Assembly (NCBI GenBank): GCA_030407315.1
Contig: JALQPE010001687.1
Coordinates: 62,001-126,000, forward strand
Direction of reading: 5' to 3'
Origin: Asparagopsis taxiformis
Lineage: Eukaryota; Rhodophyta; Florideophyceae; Bonnemaisoniales; Bonnemaisoniaceae
DNA: 64,000 bases
Position numbers and translations under genes: made by a program. This document shows positions 8,758-19,058 of this stretch, piece by piece; position 1 is the stretch's first letter; each line of letters begins with the position of its first letter. The notes under the pieces were generated by a model. The model made no database searches and was not told the origin of the DNA. It was given only the letters and a program-made list of their open reading frames with translations.

Positions 8758-10430
8758 CTATCTATTGCTCCTATCGTACTTGTAATATTCGACGGTGTGG
8801 ATGTGGTCCGTGAGGACGTCCTTCTCCGTCTTCAAGTAGATGTGGCCGCGCGTGGGCAGGCCATAGACTAGCTTTTCGCCGTAGGAATATCTCCGCGCTT
8901 GAAGCCGACCCCGTAATGATAAAGGTCACCGCGACCAACCAATACGGAATAGGGTGGCACATACAGCCTATGAATGGGAACCTTCCACATATCGGCGTCC
9001 GGATTGGCCAGGCATACATGACTATAAGGGGCAGCTACTATAGAGAATCCATCTGCTCCGCTCGACATCATGAAATATGATGGAGACTCGGTAGGTCCTG
9101 CAACACGACTCGTTGATACCTTGAAGTCCGTGTGCCCATCCTGGTCCGCAGCCCCATCTGCTGTAAGAAGCAGCCGCAATCCTGTCTTCGGGAAGAAGAC
9201 AGGATCATCACCCTCCATTCCCAACTTCAAGAACTCCGCACAAACACCAAGAGCAAGCTCTGCCACCAACTTGTTCTTGTACATCTCCAAATTCCCCTCC
9301 TCCAACTTGTCGCACAACTCACGCCGCGGCAGAGAGAGGCGCCCACGACCACCATCGATGCGGTCCTTCGCATCACCCAAGTTGTGGATGAACTGCCACG
9401 GCGAAGGATCGAAGCCGGGCTTTGCGAAAGCTGGCGGCTCGTCCTGTGGCTCCCTGTCGTCATCGTTAGAATCAGACTGCTGGGAGGGTTTTTCAACCTC
9501 CTCAACCAGCGGGAACTGCCTAGCGAAGTGACCGAACAACTCATGCGTCGCATTACCAGCCGTGGACGATGCCAACAGGCCTTCCATAACAATAACCCCC
9601 AAGTTTTCCAACAATGCCTTCTTCACCGCAAAGTACCTGTCCACCACCGTATCCTCAGCACCCGGCGATGCAGCTGCCTGGAATGCTGCCGCCCTCATTT
9701 CCGCCCGAACCGTCTCCACCGTCGTACTTTCCATATAGTACTTCATCCGGCTGCCAGACGCAATTGCGCTGGGGAGAACGGCGGCCACATTCTCATCGAC
9801 GATGCTGTCGGGAATGGGATTCTCCTGGGCGTCGTCGAACTGGAGAACCGGCTCCCGAGAGCGACCTCGGGAAGCCGACTTGGATTTCTTTGACGACGAC
9901 TTCGAAGAAGTCTCACCGAGCCTTCTCTTTTTGGTAGAAGGCTCGGGCGTCGCAGAAGCTGCTTCCAAGTTACGCTTCCCGAGGATGGAGTTTTCACCCG
10001 CATCCTCGGGGGCGCTCTCCAGCTCGACGACCTCCACAGCACCACCCGCCGTTCCACCACGACCGGAACGACTCGCTTGCAGGCGGGTACTCCTTCTGGG
10101 CATCACTTTCCTCCCAGAAGTTTCCACTCCGGGCGGTGCAGAATCACTGACTTCAATGACATCTTCGTCAGGATCTGCACCGCCCTTCGCACTGCTGCCC
10201 TCGACCACATTCTCGGGAGTAGGGCCCTCCGTCGAAATCCTCGCAACCGTCTTCTGTCCAACCCCACCGGATGGTGAAGGGACGAAGCTGTCATCGCTGG
10301 AGCTTCCCGAACTGCTAGCAGATGCAGAACGGGAAGCTTCGACAGCGGGGGCCGGAGCAGCAGGGTGCTGCTCGGCAGCCGGAGTCGCAGGCTCAGGCTG
10401 CGAAGCCGGTGAGACCTGCTCCTGCGCGGC
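8758..10430 (-). pseudogene. 2OG-Fe(II) dioxygenase half of a broken ParB-dioxygenase gene
   Basis: This is the same reading frame as the upstream ParB half, beyond an in-frame TAA at 10431-10433. After an acidic/Ser-rich linker with an RRSTRL motif it encodes a dioxygenase fold closely matching the C-terminus of the gene at 50649-53743. Fe ligands HTD lie at 9126-9134, and YFMMSSGADGF and PPYSVLVGRGDLYHYGVGF carry the distal His. The frame then stops at 8868-8870. A +1/-1 shift between about 8885 and 8905 restores an open frame to 8758 with PTRGHIYL, which aligns with RYHTYF (2OG-binding Arg) of the intact gene at 44225. I infer one frameshift plus one nonsense mutation. If transcribed, a GTG at 10208 or an internal ATG could start a shorter protein. 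Confidence 0.75.
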
Positions 10431-12398
10431 TTAGACAGGACGGTTGGGGGTACCAGTCCCGGCGTGGGAAACTGGACCAGAGCGTTCGCTGCCATCCTGG
10501 GGACCACGCGCAGTCGGCTTGACCGGGGTCACCGCAGGGGAGGATGCCGAAACGGCAGGGGTAGAGACAGGAACAGGGGCAACCTCGGAATTGCTGGAAG
10601 ATTCCAGTTGAGGGGGTGGGGGCAAAGGAATGGAGGATGAAGGGATGGGCAAGGAATTGGAAGAGGAAGGGATGGGGGCATCATCACCACATGTGGCTGG
10701 GAGCGCAGCATGTGGGATGTCTGGGTACATCGCGTGAAAGCGTTTCCGCATTTGCATGTCGCGGTACCCAGTGACGCGCAGGAGCATTTTCCTGGCGTCC
10801 TTCCCGAAGACAGACTTCTTACGGGGAAAAATATTTTCGTAACTGTAACCATCGGGGGGGCCTTCCTTGGGACGGAAGTCTGCCCAACACCCCTTCTTGG
10901 GGACCATCTGAGCAAGAACTTCGACAACGCGCGAGCGAATGTCGAAGCTCTTGCTCGGGTCACCCCGGCTGGGAATTGACCCATCCAGCATCCTCAACTC
11001 ATCCGAAACGTTCCAATACTCGGCCACCTCCTTCACGTACCCGAAGATTTCCAACAAACCGGCAATCCATTCCTGCCCAATGGTACCAACCGAGTACGGT
11101 TTCAGCCCGGCCGACCGACGGCTACAAGTGTAGCGCGCCGTCATCTCCAGGATGAAACACTTCTGCACATCCGGAGCACTCCTGAACGACCCATTGAACA
11201 ACAAGTTCACCGTACAACCAGCCAGATCCTCGGTCGAAGAGAACTGCACGAACTCCGGCCTGTTCGGGATGCTCGACCAGTACTTGAAAGCAGGGCTTTC
11301 AATGGTCTTGAACCCTCGCGCGATCGAGACGTAGCGCATGAGCTGTCTCGGACGAATCCAGCTCAGCACTTTCCGTTCTTTTATGTATTGAACGGTCGGC
11401 TCGATCTTCTTCTTTCCCAGGCGGTGGATATTGATGAACTCCATCACAGAGCACACATTGTCAGCAACTGTTACCTCGCTGACATTGTGGGTGTGGAAGT
11501 TCATCAGCCGTGAAAGCGGGAGTACTTCTTCGGAGCAGAAGACATCCCGGCCAAGCCGAGTCGGTGGGAGGAGAAAGTCGACTGGAATAGTTCCAAAGCG
11601 ACGGTAGATGTCAGACTTGACAAACTCCTCCCACTCTGGACTGTCCTTCGCAGGAGCAGGTCCAGCCGACTCGAGAATGGCCTTCAACGCGGTCACTCGG
11701 TGAGATCCATCGACGTATTGCAGTCGGACTTTGGCATTGGAATCAATCACCTCGCAGACGGACACGCGTGAAGCAATCACGGAAAATCCCTGAGTGAGAA
11801 ACGTTTTCTTCAACTCATCAACGCGATGCGGCCTGACCACCCTGGACACGACTGCCGGAGGAGAAACATCCAGGGGGGAAATGAAGACTGGAATGTTTCG
11901 GCAGCTCTCCGGACTTATATCGTAGTCCACATCCACCGGGATGGGCACTGTGCCAGGGTAGGCCAGCCTGGTGCTGCGGAGAGGCTTGTTCGGTACGATG
12001 TCACGAGCGTTGTGATCATCGACCTTCTCCGCATCCTCTGCCAAGTCGCTGCCGGACGCGATGATCATGTCCGGAGCAGGCGAGCTAGGCAGAGGAGCAC
12101 CAGATCCCTCGACGGCTGGCGCCGCTTCGGCAGATTGAGCCGGAAGCGGAGTTGCGGGAACGCCAGCGTCGATTGTCGGGACAACCGCGGGATCGGAAGC
12201 GGAAGGGGGGGAGGGGACGGGCTTAGGTGCTGGGCTGAGCTGGGTCAGCGCTGCAGCAGCTTCGCAAACGTCCATGGGGACAGGGGGGGCCAGAGAAGGA
12301 GAAGGAGAGGGAGAGGGAGAAGGAGAGGGAGAATCGTTGTCACGGCGGCTGGCAGAGCGCACCTGGCGGTCGAAAGCGTTGGGGGATTGTTGAGCCAT
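10431..12398 (-). CDS. ParB-like domain protein, N-terminal half of a broken ParB-dioxygenase gene, 655 aa
   Basis: The start is ATG at 12398 (MAQQSPNAF). Upstream in-frame TTG codons give a hydrophobic extension that I reject. Residues about 20-30 are an SP dipeptide run encoded by a GAGAAGG-type microsatellite. A ParB/Srx-like domain spans about 170-300, with the hallmark DGSHR at 230-234 preceded by VVRPHRVDELKKTFLTQGF. A helical middle region (VADNVCSVMEFINIHRLGKKK, YVSIARGF) is shared with the gene at 50649-53743. The frame ends at TAA 10431-10433 after TGTPNRPV, but the next codons continue in the same frame into a dioxygenase domain. The stop is therefore probably a recent nonsense change (CAA to TAA is possible). 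The protein would bind DNA without the oxygenase. Confidence 0.75.
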   Translation of the reverse strand: MAQQSPNAFDRQVRSASRRDNDSPSPSPSPSPSPSLAPPVPMDVCEAAAALTQLSPAPKPVPSPPSASDPAVVPTIDAGVPATPLPAQSAEAAPAVEGSGAPLPSSPAPDMIIASGSDLAEDAEKVDDHNARDIVPNKPLRSTRLAYPGTVPIPVDVDYDISPESCRNIPVFISPLDVSPPAVVSRVVRPHRVDELKKTFLTQGFSVIASRVSVCEVIDSNAKVRLQYVDGSHRVTALKAILESAGPAPAKDSPEWEEFVKSDIYRRFGTIPVDFLLPPTRLGRDVFCSEEVLPLSRLMNFHTHNVSEVTVADNVCSVMEFINIHRLGKKKIEPTVQYIKERKVLSWIRPRQLMRYVSIARGFKTIESPAFKYWSSIPNRPEFVQFSSTEDLAGCTVNLLFNGSFRSAPDVQKCFILEMTARYTCSRRSAGLKPYSVGTIGQEWIAGLLEIFGYVKEVAEYWNVSDELRMLDGSIPSRGDPSKSFDIRSRVVEVLAQMVPKKGCWADFRPKEGPPDGYSYENIFPRKKSVFGKDARKMLLRVTGYRDMQMRKRFHAMYPDIPHAALPATCGDDAPIPSSSNSLPIPSSSIPLPPPPQLESSSNSEVAPVPVSTPAVSASSPAVTPVKPTARGPQDGSERSGPVSHAGTGTPNRPV

Positions 12399-12602
12399 TG
12401 CTTTGGTGAAGAAATGAGGAAAGAAGAGTGAAAGATTGAGAAAGAGAGAAGAAGATCTGAACGACAAGCTGTTTTGCTGCGTAAGCTGAGTAAGATAGGC
12501 GAAACTTAGAGATCTGACATATTCCTATTAGTATACACCCTGGTAATGATATTCAGCGGTTGACCAATCCGAACCTTCCACATCACTTTTCGTTGTACGA
12601 CA
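12399..12602. promoter_or_regulatory. 5' flank of the ParB-dioxygenase gene
   Basis: A pyrimidine-rich (on the minus strand) leader precedes the ATG at 12398. No specific element can be proven. Confidence 0.25.
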
Positions 12603-12926
12603 ATTACAGCTCAGGCAGTTTACCAAGGATCCTTACAGCAAAGCCATCGTTACGATGACTTTGGTGTAAGGAAACGTTTCATTACAGAGGCCAGGAATTT
12701 TTTTACCGGGTAAAGAAATCATGGCCACTGTAATGTTTTGTTTCCTGACAGCAAAGTCATCGTTACGATGACTTTGCTGTAAGAAAACGTTTTCATTACA
12801 GCGGCCAGGAATTTTTTTACCGGGTAAAGAAATCATGGCCACTGTAATGAAACCTTTCCTTACAGCAAAGTCATCGTAACGATGACTTTGCTGTAAGCAT
12901 CCCTGGTAAACTGCTCCATCTGTAAG
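12603..12926. repeat. palindromic-module repeat (MITE-like), locus 3
   Basis: The clearest complete copy, about 324 bp. The ends are inverted (ATTACAGCTCAGGCAGTTTA at left, complement of CTTACAGATGGAGCAGTTTA at right). It contains three copies of the 39-bp palindrome, the left one diverged, separated by two GGCCAGGAATTTTTTTACC modules. Target duplications are not clear. Confidence 0.8.
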
Positions 12927-13216
12927 CCGTTGGTCTCAACCCTCGCTCTCATTTCTGTTGTCCTCCTTCATCATCTCCACCTACCTTCCCCCTACACACC
13001 ACGTCTCTAATGTCACTCTGCCCACCCTTTGGTGCATGAAATATTTTCTTACCACTGCCATAGTCTACACATACTGCTGCCTTCATACTTCTGCATGCCT
13101 ACCCTTCAATCTTTCTTCCATCTTTCTCTACCGTGCTAGGCTTAGACCATGCTCTGTGCACATCTGACTTACTTAATATCATTGTATAGTTAGAAACTAG
13201 AATAATAATTACATCA
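12927..13216. other. intergenic, nothing recognised
   Basis: AT-rich sequence between palindromic locus 3 and the piggyBac-type element. A short ORF at 12958-13167 looks like chance. Confidence 0.35.
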
Positions 13217-13395
13217 CTAGTGTCTATCGGACATTAAAATTTCCTCATATGAGGTCAACCCTGGCCTCATATGAGGCAGAAAAAAAATCTACTAGAAATT
13301 ATTAGAATTTAGCATTCCCTCTTTATATCGCTTTTATAAAACTTCTAACGCAAGCATTGCATTGTATAAAGCATTGCTTGCCTTTCGGACACATG

Positions 13396-13480
13396 TCCTC
13401 ATATGGCTGAGTGGTTGGCACCTCTCGGGAAAGCCAGAGGGCGGAGGTTCGACTCCTCGCTGAGTTGCTTGGGCAGCTCG
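13396..13480 (+). other. tRNA-like / Pol III box pair inside the piggyBac element
   Basis: An A-box-like TGGCTGAGTGGTTGG (from 13404) and a perfect B-box GGTTCGACTCC (13446-13456) have tRNA spacing. The acceptor stem cannot be paired and the anticodon arm is irregular. This is a tRNA-derived or SINE-like relic rather than a functional tRNA gene. Confidence 0.35.
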
Positions 13481-13731
13481 AAAATTCTCTTCGGAGAACT
13501 CGCCGATTCTTAGTTGCAACTTCTGCTTTAGGATGCTTACGCGCCCACTTGAACATGAGACAGTATAAGGTGACATTTCATAAAGGGGAATTCCGCCATA
13601 AGCAGAAGTTTACTGAGCAAGTCGAGAACGCCAGTCAGAATCGGAGGGGGCTAAAGGAGTATCTCATTTTTCTATTTTGGATATCAATGCGTGACTAAAG
13701 GGCGTTTAAAGCACCCATAGAGAGAGCATAC

Positions 13732-15831
13732 TTAGTAAAAAGGACCTTCGTAGGAAAGATCGTGACACATCTCGACATGCTTTTTAAAGCAATCACGACC
13801 TGTCTGATGGTGACAGATAAAGACGTCCTTTCGGTATAGTCGTTTGCAAGTGGAGCATACGAACTTCGACTTCTTCGTTCCCTTGCAAATATCGCAACGA
13901 CCTTGATAGATAGCATTGCTATCCCTACCATTGGAAGTCCTGCGAGTGCGAGTAGTCGGCGTCAAATGAGTTCCAATGCCACTACCGCTCTCCATCTCTT
14001 CTACATCAGGTGCATCTGATTGTCGCTGACGTAATCCAATTGCATCCATGGAGTTGTCAATCAGTCCTTCAGCCAATTGGGTATAGAACTGATGAGGTGT
14101 CATCCTGCCCCTGTTGTGTATGGCTCCACAGTACAGCTTCCAGGCATCCACGACGCATATGGCCAAAAGTGACGTGTTGACACGTGCCGACCATTCTTTG
14201 ACCTCAAATTTCTTCTCCAGCATAAGGTCATCTTGGCGACATCGGTTGTGACGGTCAACCTGCGAACACGTCGCATAATATGTTTCACATACTTGCGGGA
14301 TCTGAATGTCAATTTCCTCCTTCCATGTCCTTCCATTCCTGCTTCGATAACGCTCTCGGAATATTGGCGTCCCAGGCTGAGTAGTACCGGCTGTACTAAT
14401 AAAGTACCTTCTGTCACGGTCGATCCACATCACTGCCATCAGATCCGGACCATCTCTATCTTTAGCAACCATAGACACGTGTTCACCCTTTCCAGTGACT
14501 TCCAAGTGGGACAAATGCTGGAGCGGGTATCCCTTTGTAGCATTCTTGACGACACCAGTGAAACGTAGCCCATGCTTGAAGAGTATTTCTGCCGTTTCAA
14601 CAGAGGAAAAGTATGAATCGGCACACACGAGGCGATGAGTATAAAACCATGGTTCGACGAGCCTTAATGTGACGGCAGCACCATGCGTCGTTTCGGACTC
14701 GAATGCTTTTCCACGTGTCTCCTCAGCTGACATCACAACATCCATCCTGAGAATGATGCCACTATTGCCACATGATGCAGTTTTCAGCTCACATCCATTC
14801 TCAGGCTTACGGTCCATCGCGACGTAATGTGGGAGTCCGATGTCGATCCAGTCACCTCCCAGACCATACCACCTTGACATACTCTCATCCACACATATAG
14901 AATCTGAAGGGAATACCTGAGAGCTTCTGTGGTCATTGATGGCGGTGATAAACTCAGATATGACACCCCACCTGTCAGTTTCGTCACGAACCTTGGAGTA
15001 TGTCACGTATTGCCTCAGCTCTTCAAACCGTTTGCGTGACATGATGTGCCCGAGCATTGGTGTGGGGATGTATTTAGTCCCGGATTGACTACTCCAGAGA
15101 GAGCGCCTACCACTGAACTCAAATCGTGACATGAGTACAATGACTCCAAAATACTTCAAAATCTCTCCCAGCGAGGTCGATTTGAGATTCCGCTTTTCCA
15201 GTTCGTAATTGGAGTATGACACGATAGTACTTAAAAATCCCATCGGAAACATCCACTGGAAATAGTCATATGGTGTCATATCTGATGGACCGTGCCCCTC
15301 AGATATTATCTCATCCAATGGCCCAATCACCCTCCACGACCGATTGGGGCGCCAACCATTCATTTGCATAGATACATCAGATACAATCCATTCCACGTCA
15401 TTGCATATGACAACCGGCTCATCGGTTGACCCAGTGTCACATGGCTGAGTATTAACACTCGTACTCAAGTCACGCTCTTGCGGCGTGACTGCATCTGATT
15501 TTTCGGCCTCATTCCTGTCACTCCCGGTGTCTTGAGCTTGATCTCCTCCTTCGGTCACATGGTCTTCTTCATCACCTGCAGGTGCCTTCACACTGCAGAG
15601 ACGCAGGGATGTCACCTTGTTACCATCGGCCAGCTCCCACTCAGCCTCGATAGATGTCATCATTCGCTTGTTGCCTCTCTCCTTAATGACTCGAATGACA
15701 GTTCCGGATATCATCTTTGTCTTCCATCCGGCGCCATACATCCTGCGACATTTGGAGATAGATGTCAGTTGTCTGGCAGGGGCGAGAACCCTGTTTCCGA
15801 CAACTTGGCGACAATCAACTGGTTTCACCAT
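13732..15831 (-). CDS. piggyBac-type transposase (DDE_Tnp_1_7), 699 aa
   Basis: The start is ATG 15831. An N-terminal about 75-residue segment (GWKTKMISGTVIRVIKERG) is unassigned. The catalytic core follows piggyBac order, with acidic residues D315 in CVDESMSRWYG, D405 in VCADSYFSSV and D526 in SQVDRHNRC. The C-terminus is a cysteine-rich zinc-binding domain (CDIC, CSTC, CHHQTGRDC, HVEMC), which in piggyBac proteins recognises the transposon ends. It is the only gene of the 2.8-kb element, has an uninterrupted frame, and may be active. Its role is cut-and-paste transposition in the nucleus. Confidence 0.85.
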   Translation of the reverse strand: MVKPVDCRQVVGNRVLAPARQLTSISKCRRMYGAGWKTKMISGTVIRVIKERGNKRMMTSIEAEWELADGNKVTSLRLCSVKAPAGDEEDHVTEGGDQAQDTGSDRNEAEKSDAVTPQERDLSTSVNTQPCDTGSTDEPVVICNDVEWIVSDVSMQMNGWRPNRSWRVIGPLDEIISEGHGPSDMTPYDYFQWMFPMGFLSTIVSYSNYELEKRNLKSTSLGEILKYFGVIVLMSRFEFSGRRSLWSSQSGTKYIPTPMLGHIMSRKRFEELRQYVTYSKVRDETDRWGVISEFITAINDHRSSQVFPSDSICVDESMSRWYGLGGDWIDIGLPHYVAMDRKPENGCELKTASCGNSGIILRMDVVMSAEETRGKAFESETTHGAAVTLRLVEPWFYTHRLVCADSYFSSVETAEILFKHGLRFTGVVKNATKGYPLQHLSHLEVTGKGEHVSMVAKDRDGPDLMAVMWIDRDRRYFISTAGTTQPGTPIFRERYRSRNGRTWKEEIDIQIPQVCETYYATCSQVDRHNRCRQDDLMLEKKFEVKEWSARVNTSLLAICVVDAWKLYCGAIHNRGRMTPHQFYTQLAEGLIDNSMDAIGLRQRQSDAPDVEEMESGSGIGTHLTPTTRTRRTSNGRDSNAIYQGRCDICKGTKKSKFVCSTCKRLYRKDVFICHHQTGRDCFKKHVEMCHDLSYEGPFY

Positions 15832-16057
15832 TTTTTGTGATTTCAGGATCGAGATTGAGTTGAGTAGTTTGCTGATGGAAGGATTAAAATTTCAGCATTC
15901 ACTCTGCCCTGCCATATCATTAATCTCGCCGGCGAGTCTTCTAGTGGTAAAATTGGAGCTATTCGTTTATTTTTTCAATTTAAACTACAGTGGTAAAAAG
16001 TGGCCTCATATGAGGTCATTTGACCTCATATGAGGCCACTTGTCCGATAGACACTAG

Positions 16058-16304
16058 AGTACACTGCAAATGTTAGTAACTATGGTTGGTGTGGTACACA
16101 ACACCCTACCTCCTTCATGAGTAAACTTTGCGCACAGAACCGTTCAATACCAGGTAGTGCAGCCAGCGCAAACCAGGCTTGCACGACGCAGAGTGCTCCC
16201 CAGAGCCGTCAACAGCCGTCCAAACCATCGTTGTACGATGTTCCCGGCTCCACACTTCCCTTCTCACCCTTCCCAGGGTGGGAGACGGACGAAACTCCCA
16301 ACCG
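16058..16304. other. extended left flank of palindromic locus 4
   Basis: From about 16199, sequences such as ACAGCCGTCCAAACCATC and GGGAGACGGACGAAACTCCC match, in inverted orientation, the DNA outside locus 1 (7400-7560). The repeat unit is therefore larger than the palindromes alone. No gene is seen. Confidence 0.5.
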
Positions 16305-16541
16305 GTTACAGCCGAAGCCGTTTACTCGGGATGCTTACAGCAAAGTCATCGTTACGATGACTTTGCTGTAAGGAAAGGTTTGATTACAGTGGTGAGATAA
16401 TTTTACCGGGTAAAAAAATCAGCAAGAATTTTTTACCCGGTAAAAAATTGTGGCCGCTGTAATGATTTGATTTCTTACAGCAAAGTCATCGTAACGATGA
16501 CTTTGCTGTCAGCACCCCAGCGAAACTGCATCATCTGTAAG
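16305..16541. repeat. palindromic-module repeat (MITE-like), locus 4
   Basis: Two copies of the 39-bp palindrome (near 16336 and 16475) flank an ACCCGGTAAAAAATTGTGGCC module. The right end, CTGTCAGCACCCC followed by CATCATCTGTAAG, mirrors the left end of locus 2. Confidence 0.8.
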
Positions 16542-16922
16542 CCTTCCTCACCTCAATGTTGTAACCAAAGACGACTGCGATATTACCTTGTTCTATTCTA
16601 GTAGTGCCCACCATAGTTTCCTCCCCTTCTCATATTAAATTGAGTATTGTATATCTCCCGACCCGTCTACATACGCAAACGTCATGTACTAGCCTAACTT
16701 TCATCGTTTACTTGAAGGCGGCCTTGATGCCTGCCATAGAATGCTATTAAGAACTAATTTCATCAGATATCTAAACGCTCCCAGTAGTTGACATTGAAGG
16801 GAGGCTGTAGCAACTTCTCCCTGGAAGTTCGCAGTGATAGATGGGACCGGATAGGATGCTGGTACCTCACCGAAGAACGACCCTCCGCGAATCCCATTCC
16901 TCCGTGATACACGTCCGTTCGG
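16542..16922. other. intergenic, nothing recognised
   Basis: No ORF or repeat I can support. It forms the left flank of the minisatellite element that begins at about 16923. Confidence 0.35.
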
Positions 16923-17190
16923 CATACGTCTGTGTTTTCGGAAGTGGACGCGGACGTCCAGTCTCTCTAGTACGGGTCCTAGTCGGCCCCGAGATTTACT
17001 AGAACAAATGAACGTCCGCGTCCAAAAAAAAAAAAATTTTTTGGATGCGGACGTCCACTTTCTCTAGTACATATGGCGGAATACTAGGACCCGACATCCA
17101 CTTTCTCTAGTACGTTTGGCGGAATACTAGGACCCGACATCCACTTTCTCTAGTACATATGGCGGAATACTAGGACCCGACATCCAGTAT
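16923..17190. repeat. 43-bp minisatellite, 3 units, at the start of repeat element B (copy 1)
   Basis: The element opens with CGTCTGTGTTTTCGGAAGTG and a hairpin in which GGACGCGGACGTCC and GATGCGGACGTCC flank a poly-A/poly-T centre. Three 43-bp units follow, each containing CACTTTCTCTAGTAC and GCGGAATACTAGGACCCG. A second copy at 60853 has twelve units, so the array is hypervariable. The period is constant with no unique spacers, so this is not a CRISPR array. Confidence 0.85.
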
Positions 17191-17232
17191 ACAATATATC
17201 AGCGAAAACCGGGAGGGAAGAAATTACAGCGG

Positions 17233-17640
17233 ATGGTAAATTCAGGGCCCATATCGGACCGTATTTTATTCTCTCATTTAGGAAACTGCTCGTATACAAT
17301 ACGTCTCTCTAGAATAGGGAATACATATCTGGTCAGAATAGGAAATAAATACCCGGTTAGAATAGGAAATACGTATCCAGCCAGAATACGGAATATGTAT
17401 CCAGCCAGAATACGAAATACGTATCCAGCCAGAATACAAAATACCTGTCAGCATATCGTCGATCATCCATATCCCTCACTATCACGTTCTCCCTACCATC
17501 CGAACGCCATGCACCACCATCCGCACATACTTCAAGAACCCTCACGACCTAGATTACAAAAAATACGCTCCTTCCCAATACCATCCCCGCTTTCCTCGAC
17601 ACCACCCCAGCCCATTAAATCATCAAGACATCAAACATGA
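17233..17640 (+). CDS. small ORF with octapeptide repeats, 135 aa (uncertain)
   Basis: ATG 17233. Six copies of an octapeptide of the form RIGNTYPA are encoded by a 24-bp tandem repeat. A His/Pro-rich tail follows (HPNAMHHHPH). The second copy of the element (61548-61961) keeps the same frame with five repeat units, because a 24-bp unit preserves phase. No family is recognised. It may be a chance ORF in a repeat, but the preserved frame is why it is listed. Confidence 0.3.
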   Translation: MVNSGPISDRILFSHLGNCSYTIRLSRIGNTYLVRIGNKYPVRIGNTYPARIRNMYPARIRNTYPARIQNTCQHIVDHPYPSLSRSPYHPNAMHHHPHILQEPSRPRLQKIRSFPIPSPLSSTPPQPIKSSRHQT

Positions 17641-18890
17641 ACATTGTCAGCAAAATCTTACACCACTTGAAACGCACTCTCACTTCTATCGTATGCCCCA
17701 AAATATACACATACCAGAAACACCTCACAGCTTCATTCCCCATCTTCCTACATCCCTTCTTCACTCTCCTTCAGTCCTGCCGTTCCTGCTTCACCACTCC
17801 TGCATCACATACAAAACATCAACCCCAACAGTCAGATTCAAAAGCAACGCTTACCACGACAGATATCCTAGAAACTCCCTTACTTACCTCTCCGAGAGGA
17901 TGACTGAATCATCCATCCTACACAAAATACAAACCATGATCCAAAAACCTTGCAATGAATAATCAAAGTCAGCAGTCCATATCTTCGCAAAACAAGTCTT
18001 GGTGCTCAGTGAAACTTACCTTCTGTCATCAACATTCCTGCATCATCTACACAACATCGGAATCAACCACAACAGTCAGACTCAAAACCAACCTTCCCTC
18101 ACAGCATACTTTCAAAACTCGCACACTTACCTTCGCTCCACACAATACACACCATGACTCAATAGGCTTCCAATGAAAAATATCGCATCAACGGAAATAG
18201 TCAGACTCAAAACCAACCTTCCCTCGCTGCTTACTTTCAAAACTCGCACACTTACTTTACCTGTTCCATCCTGCACACAATAAAAACCATAAATCACGTA
18301 ATCGTGTAGCCAAGAAAAGTAGTCAGCATTCCGCATCTTCGCACAACCGGTCTGGGCGCCCAATGTGACTTACCTTCCGTCATCACTATTCCTCCATCAC
18401 CTACGCAACATCGGATTCAATCGCAACAGTCAGATTGAAAACCAACGTTTCCCTCGCTACATACCCTGAGAACTCGCAAATGTACCTCTCATCCATCCTA
18501 CACACAATACAAACCATGATCCAAAAACCTTGCAATGAATAATAATCATAGTCAGCAGTCCATATCTTCGCAAAGCACATCTTGGCACTCAATGAAACTT
18601 ACCTTCCGTCATCAACATTCCTGCATCATCTACACAACATCGGAATCGACCACAACAGTCAGACTCAAAACCAACCTTCCCTCACAGCATACTTTCAAAA
18701 CTTCACGTACCTCTCTTCCATCCTCCGCTCAATACACACCATGAGTCAAAAGGCTTGCAAGGAAAAATATCGCATCAACGGAAATAGTCAGACTCAAAAC
18801 CCACGCTTCCCTCAATGCATACCCTCAAGATTCGCGCACGTACCTTCGTCCATCCTCTACACTAAACAAAGCAAAGGCGGTCAAAGAATC
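17641..18890. repeat. degenerate tandem repeats, right part of element B copy 1
   Basis: Imperfect 200-300 bp units recur, recognisable by CAGCAGTCCATATCTTCGC (17960, 18553), CCTGCATCATCTACACAACA (18041, 18620) and CAGTCAGACTCAAAACC. No gene is supported; the ORFs here are fragments reading through repeats. Confidence 0.65.
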
Positions 18891-19058
18891 TCAGTCGGTG
18901 ATGAGGGCGGAGTGGAGCCTGCGGCGTCGACCGGACAGCTTTCAGCGTCCGCTTAAGTCTTGCTGTGCATACTCGAAATCATCGCCGGCAGTGAGATTGA
19001 GTATGGCCCAAGCCATGGTCTCTGATTCCCCGAACAATGAGATCCGGATCGAGAACAA

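Larger units (their letters stand above)
13221..16053 (-). mobile_element. piggyBac-type DNA transposon, 2.83 kb, with CTAG flanks
   Basis: Perfect 13-bp terminal inverted repeats TGTCTATCGGACA lie at 13221-13233 and, inverted, at 16041-16053, each bordered outside by CTAG (13217-13220 and 16054-16057). Subterminal 12-bp palindromes CCTCATATGAGG occur twice at each end and are likely transposase-binding sites. A single minus-strand transposase gene fills the element. Classical piggyBac duplicates TTAA, so CTAG flanks are unusual, and the boundary is read directly from the repeats. A tRNA-like segment lies near the left end. Confidence 0.75.

Noticed and set aside
9802..10434. 210-aa plus-strand ORF opposite the ParB-dioxygenase gene
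   Set aside because: It is a shadow of the GC-rich coding strand on the minus side, which has family motifs.
3450..12398. Bacterial plasmid or chromosome partition locus because of ParB domains
   Set aside because: There is no ParA and no parS array, and the ParB-like domains are fused to SET or dioxygenase domains in a retrotransposon-rich eukaryotic setting.
16923..17190. CRISPR-like regular repeats
   Set aside because: The 43-bp units are directly adjacent with no unique spacers, and no cas gene is present. It is a minisatellite.
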